This document shows positions 27,448 through 36,493 of a DNA stretch of 64,000 nt, piece by piece. The position numbers were made by a program, and so were the translations under genes. The notes beneath the pieces are model-generated. The model did no database searches and was not told the DNA's origin. It worked only from the letters and a program-made list of their open reading frames with translations. Where the stretch lies: positions 2,325,501 through 2,389,500 of the forward strand of contig NZ_CP106679.1 in assembly GCF_025502585.1 (NCBI RefSeq), given 5' to 3'. Positions within the stretch are counted from its first letter, which is position 1. Every line of letters starts with the position of its first letter. Source of the stretch: Reichenbachiella agarivorans. GTDB taxonomy: Bacteria; Bacteroidota; Bacteroidia; Cytophagales; Cyclobacteriaceae.

Positions 27448-28257
27448 ATGATCGCCTTCCCAAACGCCAAAATCAATCTCGGTCTCAACATCCTGTCCCG
27501 AAGACCAGACGGATATCACAATATTTCTTCTTGCTTTTTGCCAGTCTCTTGGCGAGATATTCTCGAAATCATACCCTCAGACACCTTTTCATTCCACTCA
27601 TCTGGCTTGTCCATTCCTGGAGATTTTCATTCCAATCTGGTGGTGAAAGCATACGAAATGCTTCGTGCAGATTTTGATTTGTCTCCTGTGGAGATTCACT
27701 TGCACAAGGTGATTCCTATGGGGGCCGGTATGGGTGGAGGCTCATCTGACGGTGCGTTTGCGCTGAAGTTGCTCAATGAGCTGTTTGCATTGAATCTGGA
27801 TCACGGACAGTTAGAAGCATATGCCAAAAAACTTGGAGCAGATTGTCCATTCTTTATCCAAAATAAACCAAGAATGGTAGGAGGGATTGGAGATGTCTTT
27901 GAGGATATAGATTTGGATTTGAAAGGATACCAGTTATTGATTGTGTATCCAGAGATTCATATCAATACGAAACTAGCATTTCAGTCCATCACTCCTCAGA
28001 TACCCAAGATGATGCCCCAGGAGGTGCTTCAATTGCCTATTTTAGATTGGAAGGACCATTTGGTCAATGATTTTGAAAGGCCTGTATTTGCTCAGCACCC
28101 CAGTCTGGCGACATTAAAAGAGGAACTGTATCAGCATGGAGCTCTCTATGCATCCATGTCTGGTAGTGGGTCTTCTGTTTTTGGGATTTTTGATTCAAAG
28201 CAAAGTGTAAATATGACCATATTTGACTGGAAAAGCTGTTTTATCACCTCTCTTTAA
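27448..28257 (+). CDS. ispE: 4-diphosphocytidyl-2-C-methyl-D-erythritol kinase
   Basis: GHMP-family kinase of the non-mevalonate isoprenoid pathway; phosphorylates CDP-methylerythritol. The N terminus (FPNAKINLGLNILSRRPDGYH) has the family's substrate and lysine residues, PMGAGMGGGSSDGA (about residues 91-104) is the ATP loop, and SMSGSGSSVFGIF is the C-terminal motif. 269 residues, full length. It is the only isoprenoid gene in the window and begins right after the repeat-bearing gap. Confidence 0.96.
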   Translation: MIAFPNAKINLGLNILSRRPDGYHNISSCFLPVSWRDILEIIPSDTFSFHSSGLSIPGDFHSNLVVKAYEMLRADFDLSPVEIHLHKVIPMGAGMGGGSSDGAFALKLLNELFALNLDHGQLEAYAKKLGADCPFFIQNKPRMVGGIGDVFEDIDLDLKGYQLLIVYPEIHINTKLAFQSITPQIPKMMPQEVLQLPILDWKDHLVNDFERPVFAQHPSLATLKEELYQHGALYASMSGSGSSVFGIFDSKQSVNMTIFDWKSCFITSL

Positions 28258-28340
28258 GTATAAATTGTAGGGACATTCTCCTGTTCATTCATTTTCACAT
28301 ATCTTAGTTCTTGTTTAATTAACCATCTAATTTAAAATTA

Positions 28341-29753
28341 ATGAGAAGTTTAATCTTGATTTTATGCGTATTGGTCTCGTCAGAAATCTGGGGGCAAAAT
28401 AATTCCCTCGGAGACAAAATAGGGGCAGCTACTTTGGAGGAAGTGAAACGAACCATGGGAATTTATGAAGATGATGAACTGCTTGCCTTTGTCCAAGGTG
28501 TGGGAGAAAAATTGGAATCCGCCATGCCAGAAAATAAGTATGAATTCAAATATTATTTGGTGGATACAGAAGAGCCCAATGCATTTGCTACGGCTGGAGG
28601 TTATGTTTTTGTGACACGAGGATTGTTGGCGATTATAGATACTGAAGATGAGTTGGCAGGTGTGCTTGGTCATGAGTTTAACCATGTGTTGCTCAAGCAC
28701 AGCGAAAAGAAAATCGGGAGAAATATAGCTCCGATGGTTTTGGAGATTCCTGGGAATCTGGTCGGAACGCTATTCAGCAAAACACTTGGTGAATTGATGA
28801 ACAACCCTATCAAACTAGGCGCTAAGACAGTGAATGCAGCATTTGACAGAGGACAGGAAAATCAGGCTGATGAGCATGGGGTGCAATTGGCAGCAGCTGC
28901 GGGTTATGATCCCGTAGCTCTTGTATCTGCACTGAACAAGCTAGAGTATTTTGTCAACAAAGTAAATGCTAAAGGAGGAGGGACTCACCTTTTCGATGAT
29001 CACCCGATGACAGACAAAAGGGTGGAGAAACTAGATGAGATTATCAAGTCGATGACTATGGACTCAGTATATGATCAACGATCAATTTTGTCAAATTTGG
29101 AAGGGATGATTGTAGGTCAAAACCCGAAGAATGGGGTGGTGCTAAAGGGTAATAAATTCTTGCATCCAGATATGCAGGTATCCTATCAACTGCCAAGTGA
29201 TTGGTCGGTGAGAAATACTCCTCAGACACTGACGGCATCCAATAGCAAGAAAGGTGCAGCTGTGGTGTTGGCCATTGATGCTGAGAGTGAGATGCCACTA
29301 GATGCGTATAAAGCCTATACCAAAAAACTTAACAAAAAGGGTTTGGGTCTGACTGTAGATAAGAAAGTTGAGATCAATGGCTATCAGGCAGTAGAGCTCT
29401 TGATAGATCAATATAATGGCAAAGGCGAAAGATCTATCGTTGTTTGGTTGAAAATGGAGGGGGTGCCTGGTGTTTTACAGTTTGTAGGATCAGGTCGGGA
29501 TGAGGAGGTTTTGGAAGAGATCAAATCCTCCATATATTCTTTCCAAGCGATTACAGAAGAAGAAAGGAGCATGATACTTTCTATGACTTTCAATTCTGAA
29601 GTAGCACAAGAGGAAACAGTCACAGAACTAGCTGAGCGCATGGGATTAAGTGATCAAATTAAGTGGTTAGAAGTGATGAATGTGACCGATGCAGATCAAA
29701 AGGTGACATCTCCAAACGTAAAATATTTGGATATTGAAGTTTATACACCTTGA
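28341..29753 (+). CDS. M48 family zinc metalloprotease, exported
   Basis: A 470-residue exported peptidase. Signal peptide 1-18 (ending IWGQN); zinc motif HEFNH at residues 111-115 with third ligand in ENQADEHG near 170, the order of BepA/YfgC-like M48B proteases that clear misfolded outer-membrane proteins. Unlike BepA there are no obvious TPRs; instead residues 270-420 form a PsbP/MOG1-like region (SYQLPSDWSVRNTPQTL ... VLQFVGSGRDEEVLEEI). Residues 420-470 look like a LysM-like tail (AERMGLSDQIKWLEVMN). Substrate unknown; envelope quality control is an inference. Ends at a palindromic terminator. Confidence 0.88.
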   Translation: MRSLILILCVLVSSEIWGQNNSLGDKIGAATLEEVKRTMGIYEDDELLAFVQGVGEKLESAMPENKYEFKYYLVDTEEPNAFATAGGYVFVTRGLLAIIDTEDELAGVLGHEFNHVLLKHSEKKIGRNIAPMVLEIPGNLVGTLFSKTLGELMNNPIKLGAKTVNAAFDRGQENQADEHGVQLAAAAGYDPVALVSALNKLEYFVNKVNAKGGGTHLFDDHPMTDKRVEKLDEIIKSMTMDSVYDQRSILSNLEGMIVGQNPKNGVVLKGNKFLHPDMQVSYQLPSDWSVRNTPQTLTASNSKKGAAVVLAIDAESEMPLDAYKAYTKKLNKKGLGLTVDKKVEINGYQAVELLIDQYNGKGERSIVVWLKMEGVPGVLQFVGSGRDEEVLEEIKSSIYSFQAITEEERSMILSMTFNSEVAQEETVTELAERMGLSDQIKWLEVMNVTDADQKVTSPNVKYLDIEVYTP

Positions 29754-29771
29754 TAGAATCCTGCGATAAGA

Positions 29772-29811
29772 AAACAAAGAGGGGTAGAATTAATTCTACC
29801 CCTCTTTGTTT
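29772..29811. terminator. Bidirectional palindromic terminator
   Basis: A perfect 40-bp palindrome between the convergent M48 and hemF genes. Each arm contains GGGGTAG and the centre is AATT/AATT, as in the palindrome at 1896-1935. T-rich tails on both sides. Confidence 0.88.
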
Positions 29812-29820
29812 CATCACGTC

Positions 29821-30714
29821 CTATATCCAGTCAATTCCTTTTTTTAACAGTGCAAGTGTTTTTTCTTCCTCTGATTGAGGTTGTACTTCGTAATTGTATT
29901 CCCAATTGGCCTGTGGAGGGAGACTCATCAATATGGACTCAGTCCTGCCATCCGTATCAAGACCAAACTTGGTTCCCTTATCCAAGACCAGATTGAACTC
30001 CACGTAGCGACCTCTTCTGAGGTACTGCCACGCTTTTTCGTTCTCTCCGTAGGGTAGGCCTTTGTTTTTGGACATGAAATGACTGTACAGAGGGGCAAAT
30101 AGACTCCCGACACTTTTGACGAACTCCCATCTATCAGCAAGTGAAAACTCAGTGGTCTCAGTGAGTCGGTCAAAGAAAATACCACCTATTCCTCTCGTCT
30201 CTTTGCGGTGCTGGATGTAGAAGTAATCATCTGCCCATTTTTTGAATTCAGGATAATAACTCGTATGATGTTGATCACAGATAGTTTTGATTTGATTGTG
30301 AAAATATTTTGCATCAATTTTATCCACATAGTGAGGGGTGAGATCGATTCCTCCACCGAACCATTTCGTGCCGTTACTCATCTCAAAATAGCGAACATTC
30401 ATGTGGATGATAGGTACTCTTGGAGATTGAGGATGCATCACAATAGAGACGCCAGTTGCGAAAAAGTCTGCCGTATCTAAATTCAGTGCTTTGAGGATTT
30501 TAGGAGGAGTAGGCCCACTGACTGCTGAGAAGTTGACCCCACCTTTTTCTATGATTTTTCCATTTCTGATTATGCGTGTTCTGCCACCGCCTCCTGCCTC
30601 TCTAGTCCACAGATCTTCTTCAAACTTGCCCTTCTGATCGGTATTTTCTATCGTTTGGCAAATATTGTCTTGAAGTTCCCTGAACCAATTTTCTACTATC
30701 TCTTTGTTCATCAT
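29821..30714 (-). CDS. hemF: Oxygen-dependent coproporphyrinogen III oxidase
   Basis: Converts coproporphyrinogen III to protoporphyrinogen IX in haem synthesis using O2; cytoplasmic. 297 residues with family motifs: EAGGGGRTRI, the GVNFSAVSG segment, VPIIHMNVRYFE, WFGGGIDLTPHYV (substrate and His residues), RGIGGIFFD and the C-terminal RRGRYVEFNLVLDKGTKFGL. The presence of HemF implies aerobic growth. It starts 8 bases after the stop of the TamA-like gene and is probably co-transcribed with it. Confidence 0.96.
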   Translation of the reverse strand: MMNKEIVENWFRELQDNICQTIENTDQKGKFEEDLWTREAGGGGRTRIIRNGKIIEKGGVNFSAVSGPTPPKILKALNLDTADFFATGVSIVMHPQSPRVPIIHMNVRYFEMSNGTKWFGGGIDLTPHYVDKIDAKYFHNQIKTICDQHHTSYYPEFKKWADDYFYIQHRKETRGIGGIFFDRLTETTEFSLADRWEFVKSVGSLFAPLYSHFMSKNKGLPYGENEKAWQYLRRGRYVEFNLVLDKGTKFGLDTDGRTESILMSLPPQANWEYNYEVQPQSEEEKTLALLKKGIDWI

Positions 30715-30722
30715 TGCTCGCT

Positions 30723-33122
30723 TTAAAATGGGTACCCGATTCCCAGATTCCAGACCAGACGTTTGTAGTCAGGAAGATAATCGGGGATTTCAAATGTATT
30801 GTGTTCGTAGCTGTCAGTTTGGCTAGTTTGACCTGGCTCGCTTAGCTTCCATGCGGCATCAAGTCGTAGGATGAGAAAAGAAAAGTCAACCCTCAGACCA
30901 TAGCCTGCACCAATTGCGATTTCCTTGTAGAAGTCATTGACCTCAAACTGGCTCCCTGGTCTAGATGGGTCGTCATATAGCGTCCATACATTGCCCGCAT
31001 CTACAAACATGGCACCATGAATTGGCCCAAAAAGTCTGTGCCTGAACTCCATACTGGCTTCCAATAGTATCTCTCCTGGTTGCTCAAAGCTATTGTTGTA
31101 TTTGCCAGTTTCTGCATTGACAGGTAGGAATGACCCAGGTCCTAATCGACGAGGCTCCCATGCACGTATGCTGTTGCTGCCTCCCGCAAAATAGAATTTT
31201 TCGTAGGGCAGGGTTTTGTTGTCGCCGTATGGGACAGCCAACCCCGTATTGATACGGTAGGCTATGGTGATGACAGAGTTGAGAGGAGTGGTGCGTCTAA
31301 AGTCTACATTGAATTTGGCGAATTTGAAGTATTGGATACTATCACTATCATTGAATGCCGTGCGACCGACTGATTTGATAAAGTTGCCACCTGTTTCGAT
31401 TTTGTACCGGAGGTAAGAGGAAGTGCTTTTCTTGTTGCCATACTCATTGATGTTGTGGGTGGCCGTATATGATGTGCTGCTCACAAATGATGGGCTAAAT
31501 GATCGAATCAGGTTGTTGCCCTGTGCTTCCAAATCTTCCAAAAAATCTCTGTAGTCATCGGTGATGTCCGAATTGATGTAATTGATTTCAGATAGGTTGA
31601 GAATATGGCTGATTCGTTTTTCGTAATTCTGCCAAGTGTAGGACCAAGTGGCGTTGATATTGTTTCTCAAATATTCTAGTCTTGAGTTATAATTGAGACC
31701 AAAGGCAACTCTGGTTTTCGGGTTGTATCGACCCAGTTTGGATTTGATTTTGTCTCCTGCAGGAATAATGAATTGAGGGAAAGTAAAGGATAGGTTGGCG
31801 CCATAGTCCAAACTTGAATAAGGTTTATCGGTCTCTGTCGCACCTGTAAGACCTTCAAATCCAATTCTTCCACTTAGTTCTGTGATTTCCAATCCTTTAA
31901 AAGTATTTCTGTTCTTGATCGAGGCATTAAAAAAGGGGCCTGGCAGACCTTGGCTTACGCTGAGTCCTGTCTCAGTGGATGTCTGGTATTTTTTGAGTCT
32001 ACTAGTGAATACATTGGCGATAAACTTGCCTCCTGTTGTGTCATAGTTGACATTGATGAATTTGAAGATATCCATGTTGGATAGCTGTTTTTGTGTCTCC
32101 AGAGTGTTGGATCGACTGTACACACTATCGGGATATAAAAACAATCTCCAATCCAGTATTTTTTCGTGGTATCGTCTGTGGTGAAAGCGATAGGTGACAT
32201 CCTTGTATTCGTTGAAGGAGCGAGGTTGGGTGATGTTGTTGACATCAGAATCTGTTGTAAAAATCACCGAATCTATTCTAAATATCTTGTGTGCATCCAG
32301 TCCGGTTGGGTTTTCAATTTGTACCCCGATCGCCACTTTTTTGTCTCCAAGTGAGGATGAATCGACTTTAAAATGGACATAACTGCGGAGGAAATTGTAG
32401 TAACCATTGTCCAGCATGAGTAGGTTGATGCGATCACGCTCTTTAGTGAGGTTCTCTTGCTCATAGTTATCTCCCTTTATAATCAATGACTCGTCTATTT
32501 GATTGAACAATATCTTGCTGATGACACTGTCTTGAATCACATAGAATATAGAGTCAATGACGTAGGGTTGTTTTCTGTCGATGGTGTATGTCGAGGTGAC
32601 TAGTTTGAAAGTTTCCTCATCTTCATACGAGACTTCTGCATTGAAATACCCCTTAGAATGTAGGTATTGTTTGATTTTTCTGACGGTTTCGTTTTCTTTG
32701 GCAGTGTCGTATATGGCGAGGGGCTCCCCTAGGCGCATGCCGAGGTTTCCTTCTTTGATATTGATGTTTTGTTTGTCTATTTTTTTGCCGAGTTTTTCTC
32801 TTAGTTTCTTCTCTTTCTTAGTCTTATTTGCAGCAACGGCTTTCTGAATTTTTGGACTGTATTTTAAATTCAGCTTTCTCTTTTTTTGTTCGTATTTGCT
32901 TGTGTCGTATGATTTTTTGCCCAACTGGTAGAGATCTACATAAGGAGACCAAGTGAGGAAAAGAATTTTTTCATTGGGTTTATTGGCATACAAGTTTTGG
33001 ATGGCTTCTTTGTCCAATTTTTGGGCTCCTTGCAGTTTTTGATCCACCAGCAGTTTCTGATCTCCTTTGAGGTACCGTCGACCCATACAGGCAGACAGCA
33101 AGAATGCCACCAGCAATACCAA
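30723..33122 (-). CDS. TamA/BamA-family outer-membrane lipoprotein
   Basis: An approximately 800-residue outer-membrane protein with N-terminal POTRA-like domains (about 140-370) and a C-terminal BamA/TamA (surface antigen D15) barrel ending in aromatic LGIGYPF. The motif FYFAGGSNSIRAWEPRRLGPGS matches the conserved barrel GGxxxIRG region. A lipobox (LLSAC) is close to the start. The N terminus is problematic: the only usual start codon is TTG 33122, which leaves a 12-residue signal without positive charge. The frame stays open upstream (ATT at 33173 would give a normal signal with K and R). Likely helps insert outer-membrane proteins or lipids. hemF follows by 8 bases. Confidence 0.85.
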   Translation of the reverse strand: MVLLVAFLLSACMGRRYLKGDQKLLVDQKLQGAQKLDKEAIQNLYANKPNEKILFLTWSPYVDLYQLGKKSYDTSKYEQKKRKLNLKYSPKIQKAVAANKTKKEKKLREKLGKKIDKQNINIKEGNLGMRLGEPLAIYDTAKENETVRKIKQYLHSKGYFNAEVSYEDEETFKLVTSTYTIDRKQPYVIDSIFYVIQDSVISKILFNQIDESLIIKGDNYEQENLTKERDRINLLMLDNGYYNFLRSYVHFKVDSSSLGDKKVAIGVQIENPTGLDAHKIFRIDSVIFTTDSDVNNITQPRSFNEYKDVTYRFHHRRYHEKILDWRLFLYPDSVYSRSNTLETQKQLSNMDIFKFINVNYDTTGGKFIANVFTSRLKKYQTSTETGLSVSQGLPGPFFNASIKNRNTFKGLEITELSGRIGFEGLTGATETDKPYSSLDYGANLSFTFPQFIIPAGDKIKSKLGRYNPKTRVAFGLNYNSRLEYLRNNINATWSYTWQNYEKRISHILNLSEINYINSDITDDYRDFLEDLEAQGNNLIRSFSPSFVSSTSYTATHNINEYGNKKSTSSYLRYKIETGGNFIKSVGRTAFNDSDSIQYFKFAKFNVDFRRTTPLNSVITIAYRINTGLAVPYGDNKTLPYEKFYFAGGSNSIRAWEPRRLGPGSFLPVNAETGKYNNSFEQPGEILLEASMEFRHRLFGPIHGAMFVDAGNVWTLYDDPSRPGSQFEVNDFYKEIAIGAGYGLRVDFSFLILRLDAAWKLSEPGQTSQTDSYEHNTFEIPDYLPDYKRLVWNLGIGYPF

Positions 33123-33325
33123 TGCGATACTCTGAAAGCCGCGTGTGGCGATATGATTCTTATGGGACGAAATACTAGTAGCTGCTATGTGTGAGTAGGT
33201 ATTGGGTGTAATCGTATGTCCTGTATGCTATCATCAATAATATATGTAAGTTTGAACTTGATTACAATTACTTTTAAGACGGAATCTAATCAAAGGAAAC
33301 GATCTGCCAACAAGCCATTATTTGA

Positions 33326-34069
33326 ATGATATCAATCAGAGAATCAAAATTCATCAAATCATTACAATTAAAAAAATTTAGAAAACTCGAAAACAGATTC
33401 ATTGTAGAAGGAGCAAAGAATGTGCTAGAGTTGATCCAGTCTGATTTGATCATTGACAAGGTGTTCGCAACGGATGTTTTTGTCAATACACACCGTCATG
33501 AATTGGCAAACCCTCGATTTGCATTAGAGCTGGTGACCGAAAGGGAACTGAATAAAGTTGGGGTTTTTACCAATAACAATGCAGTGATAGCCATTGCACA
33601 GATTCCCGCAAGCAAACCTTTGGATTACAGTCAATCGATATTGGGTTTTGACAGAGTCAAAGATCCAGGAAATCTTGGTACCATCATTCGTATAGCAGAC
33701 TGGTACGGTTTTGAGACGATTGTTTGTTCTCCAGATTCGGTCGATTGTTACAATCCCAAAGTGATCTCAGCGACCATGGGTTCTTTTACCAGGGTACAAG
33801 TGATCTACATGGATTTGACGGCTATCATTGGAAAGGTGAGTCATTCTTATGGAGCGACCTTACAGGGTAGTGACATCCATGAGACGGAATTTCAAGAGCC
33901 AGCATTGCTATTGTTTGGTAACGAATCCACTGGCATAGCACCTGAATTGATCACCCAACTAGACCGTGAAGTAACAATCCCCGCCTATGGTGCCGCAGAA
34001 TCTTTGAATGTGGCCGTATCTACTGCGGTATTTTGTGATAACTTTAGGAGGGTATTGAAACAAAAATGA
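33326..34069 (+). CDS. SpoU/TrmH family RNA methyltransferase
   Basis: A 247-residue SAM-dependent 2'-O-ribose methyltransferase of the SPOUT class acting on rRNA or tRNA. The N-terminal 75 residues form an L30e-like RNA-binding domain (IVEGAKNVLELI). The knotted catalytic domain carries motif 1 DRVKDPGNLGTIIRIADWYG, motif 2 LLLFGNESTGI and motif 3 IPAYGAAESLNVAVSTAVF. The exact RNA target cannot be told. The SDR gene follows after one base. Confidence 0.93.
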   Translation: MISIRESKFIKSLQLKKFRKLENRFIVEGAKNVLELIQSDLIIDKVFATDVFVNTHRHELANPRFALELVTERELNKVGVFTNNNAVIAIAQIPASKPLDYSQSILGFDRVKDPGNLGTIIRIADWYGFETIVCSPDSVDCYNPKVISATMGSFTRVQVIYMDLTAIIGKVSHSYGATLQGSDIHETEFQEPALLLFGNESTGIAPELITQLDREVTIPAYGAAESLNVAVSTAVFCDNFRRVLKQK

Positions 34070-34070
34070 C

Positions 34071-34925
34071 ATGAGCCAAGGCAATGTATTGATTACAGGT
34101 GTTTCTACTGGGATAGGCTATTTCGCTGCACAAAAGTTTGTTCGAGAGGGCTATCAAGTGTACGGTAGTGTCAGACGTCAGGCAGATGCTGATCGGTTGG
34201 TAGAGGATTTTGGAGTCAATTTTCATCCCTTGATTTTTGATGTGACAGATGAGGGAGCCATTCATGCCACAGCGGACCTTTTGATGAGTACAATTGGAGG
34301 AGAAGGCCTGCAATTGTTGGTCAACAATTCTGGACTGGCTATTACAGGGCCTGTGCAGTGCTTGTCCACGGACGAGTTTCGTCAGCAGTTCGAAGTGAAT
34401 TTCTTTGGTCTGATCGCTGTGACGAATGCGTTTTTGCCATTGTTAGGTGCAAGAGATAAGTGCCCTCATGCCCCGGGGAAAATAATTAATATTAGCTCAG
34501 TAGCCAGCAGCAGCGGCATGCCTTTTATGACGCCTTATGGTAGTTCCAAAGCAGCAGTGGATGCATTGTCTGAGGGGTTGAGGAGAGAATTGATGATCTA
34601 TGGAATAGACGTGATAGTTTTTAATCCTGGCCCAATCAAAACACCCATTTGGGACAAAATAGTAGAGCCTAATGCTTTGGTACGACAAACTGTCTATGGG
34701 AAATCATTGATGATTTTTCATAAATTGTCTCTCAAACAAGCGGAAGGCGCTATGCCTGTGGAGCGATTTGTGGAGAAACTTTTCAAAGCATTTAGAAAGA
34801 AAAAATACAAGACTTTTGAAGTCATTATGAGGAAGAAGTTTTTGAGATATACCATGGCTCGAATGTTAGTCTCAGACAGATCTTTAGATAAAATCCTTTA
34901 CAAAGTATTAAAAATGAAGCCATGA
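34071..34925 (+). CDS. Short-chain dehydrogenase/reductase
   Basis: A 284-residue classical SDR oxidoreductase. The nucleotide motif TGVSTGIGYF is at the N terminus, with SVRR after strand 2 suggesting NADP preference. NNSG, SSVASSSG and the catalytic YGSSK follow. The C-terminal 60 residues (KAFRKKKYKTFEVIMRKKF) are basic and match retinol/steroid-dehydrogenase-like SDRs. Substrate unknown. It starts one base after the methyltransferase stop and overlaps the NTF2-like gene by 4 bases (ATGA), so the last two are coupled. Confidence 0.93.
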   Translation: MSQGNVLITGVSTGIGYFAAQKFVREGYQVYGSVRRQADADRLVEDFGVNFHPLIFDVTDEGAIHATADLLMSTIGGEGLQLLVNNSGLAITGPVQCLSTDEFRQQFEVNFFGLIAVTNAFLPLLGARDKCPHAPGKIINISSVASSSGMPFMTPYGSSKAAVDALSEGLRRELMIYGIDVIVFNPGPIKTPIWDKIVEPNALVRQTVYGKSLMIFHKLSLKQAEGAMPVERFVEKLFKAFRKKKYKTFEVIMRKKFLRYTMARMLVSDRSLDKILYKVLKMKP

Positions 34926-35389
34926 GTCAACACGACGCTTTAATCGAAAAATTTTACCACGCGTTTTCTTCCAAAGATTACAAGAGGATGACAGAATGTT
35001 ACCACAAGGAACTGGTTTTTCAGGATCCTGTTTTTGGCCCACTCAATTATGAAGAAACCTGCGCCATGTGGAAGATGCTCATCAAGGCAGGCTCAGACTT
35101 GAAAATTTATTTTGACAAGGTGGATTCTAATGCTCAGCAGGGCAGTGTCAACTGGATTGCAGTCTATTCGTTTTCCAAAACAGGGAGAAAAGTGCAAAAC
35201 AAGATAAGTGCCCAGTTTCGTTTCAAAGATGGTCTCATTGTTTCTCATCACGACCATTTTGATCTCTACAAATGGACGAGAATGGCATTTGGACCTATTG
35301 GTTATTCACTAGGATGGACTCCTTACTTCCAAAACAAACTCAGGACACAAGCAAGAGGGAACTTGGATAAATTTATGACCAAGTCATAA
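34922..35389 (+). CDS. NTF2-like (SnoaL-type) protein
   Basis: A 155-residue NTF2/SnoaL-fold protein: N-terminal helix ALIEKFYHAFSSKDYKRMTECYHKE, strand VFQDPVFGPLNYEE, and the SAQFRFKDGLIVSHHDHFDLYKW strand with the pocket residues. Such proteins act as small isomerases, hydrolases or binding modules. Its overlap with the SDR gene suggests that the two act on the same small molecule. The gene ends 3 bases before the convergent AI-2E gene; there is no room for a separate terminator. Confidence 0.88.
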   Translation: MSQHDALIEKFYHAFSSKDYKRMTECYHKELVFQDPVFGPLNYEETCAMWKMLIKAGSDLKIYFDKVDSNAQQGSVNWIAVYSFSKTGRKVQNKISAQFRFKDGLIVSHHDHFDLYKWTRMAFGPIGYSLGWTPYFQNKLRTQARGNLDKFMTKS

Positions 35390-35392
35390 ATT

Positions 35393-36484
35393 TCATGATC
35401 CCCTAGTCACATCCTGTGTATTCTTCTCTTTGCCTACTATTCCGATTTCCCCATTTTTGGTTAGAAGTATGGCAATGGGCTTAGTGTTTTCAAATTGACC
35501 GAATACGATGATAAGCGCTGCTGTGATAGGTACTGAGAGTAGCATGCCTGCTACGCCCCAAATAAATCCCCATAATGTGAGTCCCAGAAGTACTACTAGT
35601 GGACTGATGTTGAGACGATCTCCCATGATCCGTGGTTCTACCAGATTGGCCACCAATATTTGGACTGCTCCTACCAGTGCCAATACCAAAAAGAAGGTAT
35701 TCGTGGATCCATTTTGAACCAAAGCAAATAAGGCAGGAAAAGCAGTGGCAACTACAGACCCGATCATAGGAATAAAATTAAAGAGGAAGATCAGAAAGGC
35801 CCAAAGTGCGGCCAACTCTACACCCAGCAATAATAAAATCACATAACTCAAGAGGCCTGTCAAAAAACTAGTAAATATTTTAACTGAGAGATAATTGTCA
35901 AACAGCAGGGTGATAGCGGTTCCTATTTTTTCGATGTTTTTCCCTTGAGTTGTGGTGGCCAATATTTTATTGAATTTGTGGTTGAACAAACTTTCCTCCA
36001 TCAGCATGAAAATCACGTAAATTACAACCATCAGGGATTTACCTATGACGCCTGCAAAGGAGCCTGCAAAAACGAGAACCTCTTGCTGGTGTTCATCGAA
36101 AAGCCCCGAGAATGAGGTCTCTATGTCATCTATTTCTAATAGTTGTTCTAAATTTTTGAGTGCTAAGCTGATGTTTCCTTTGTACGAATCCATGTCTTCA
36201 GCTAGTTTTTGGAAATTGGAGGAAATAATCTTAATAATTAGAAATATGACCAAGAAAACAATTACTGCACTAGTGATTGTAATCAACCATTTGGGGAATT
36301 TGAAGTTGCCCAACTTGACCAAAGCAATCAAGTCACGCAATTTTTTGATCAAATACCAAATCAATACTGCAATAGCCAGCGCCTTGAGAAAATTGTTGAA
36401 ATAGATCAAAGTGGCTATAGTAGCCACAGATAAAATAATCCAATTTACTGCATTTGCCAACGAGTTGTTAAGTTCAGTTTTCAT
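35393..36484 (-). CDS. AI-2E family permease (PerM-like), copy 1
   Basis: A 363-residue polytopic membrane protein of the AI-2 exporter/PerM (UPF0118) family. Hydrophobic pairs at about 15-50 and 65-85, a soluble segment (about 90-145), then further helices with the family signature LWAFLIFLFNFIPMIGSVVA and NLVEPRIMGDRLNISPLVVLLGL. Substrates vary across the family (AI-2, ions, others), so transport of AI-2 should not be assumed. It follows the DUF58 gene by 9 bases. A second, distantly related copy is at 38063-39157. Confidence 0.9.
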   Translation of the reverse strand: MKTELNNSLANAVNWIILSVATIATLIYFNNFLKALAIAVLIWYLIKKLRDLIALVKLGNFKFPKWLITITSAVIVFLVIFLIIKIISSNFQKLAEDMDSYKGNISLALKNLEQLLEIDDIETSFSGLFDEHQQEVLVFAGSFAGVIGKSLMVVIYVIFMLMEESLFNHKFNKILATTTQGKNIEKIGTAITLLFDNYLSVKIFTSFLTGLLSYVILLLLGVELAALWAFLIFLFNFIPMIGSVVATAFPALFALVQNGSTNTFFLVLALVGAVQILVANLVEPRIMGDRLNISPLVVLLGLTLWGFIWGVAGMLLSVPITAALIIVFGQFENTKPIAILLTKNGEIGIVGKEKNTQDVTRGS

Positions 36485-36493
36485 CTTTAAAGG

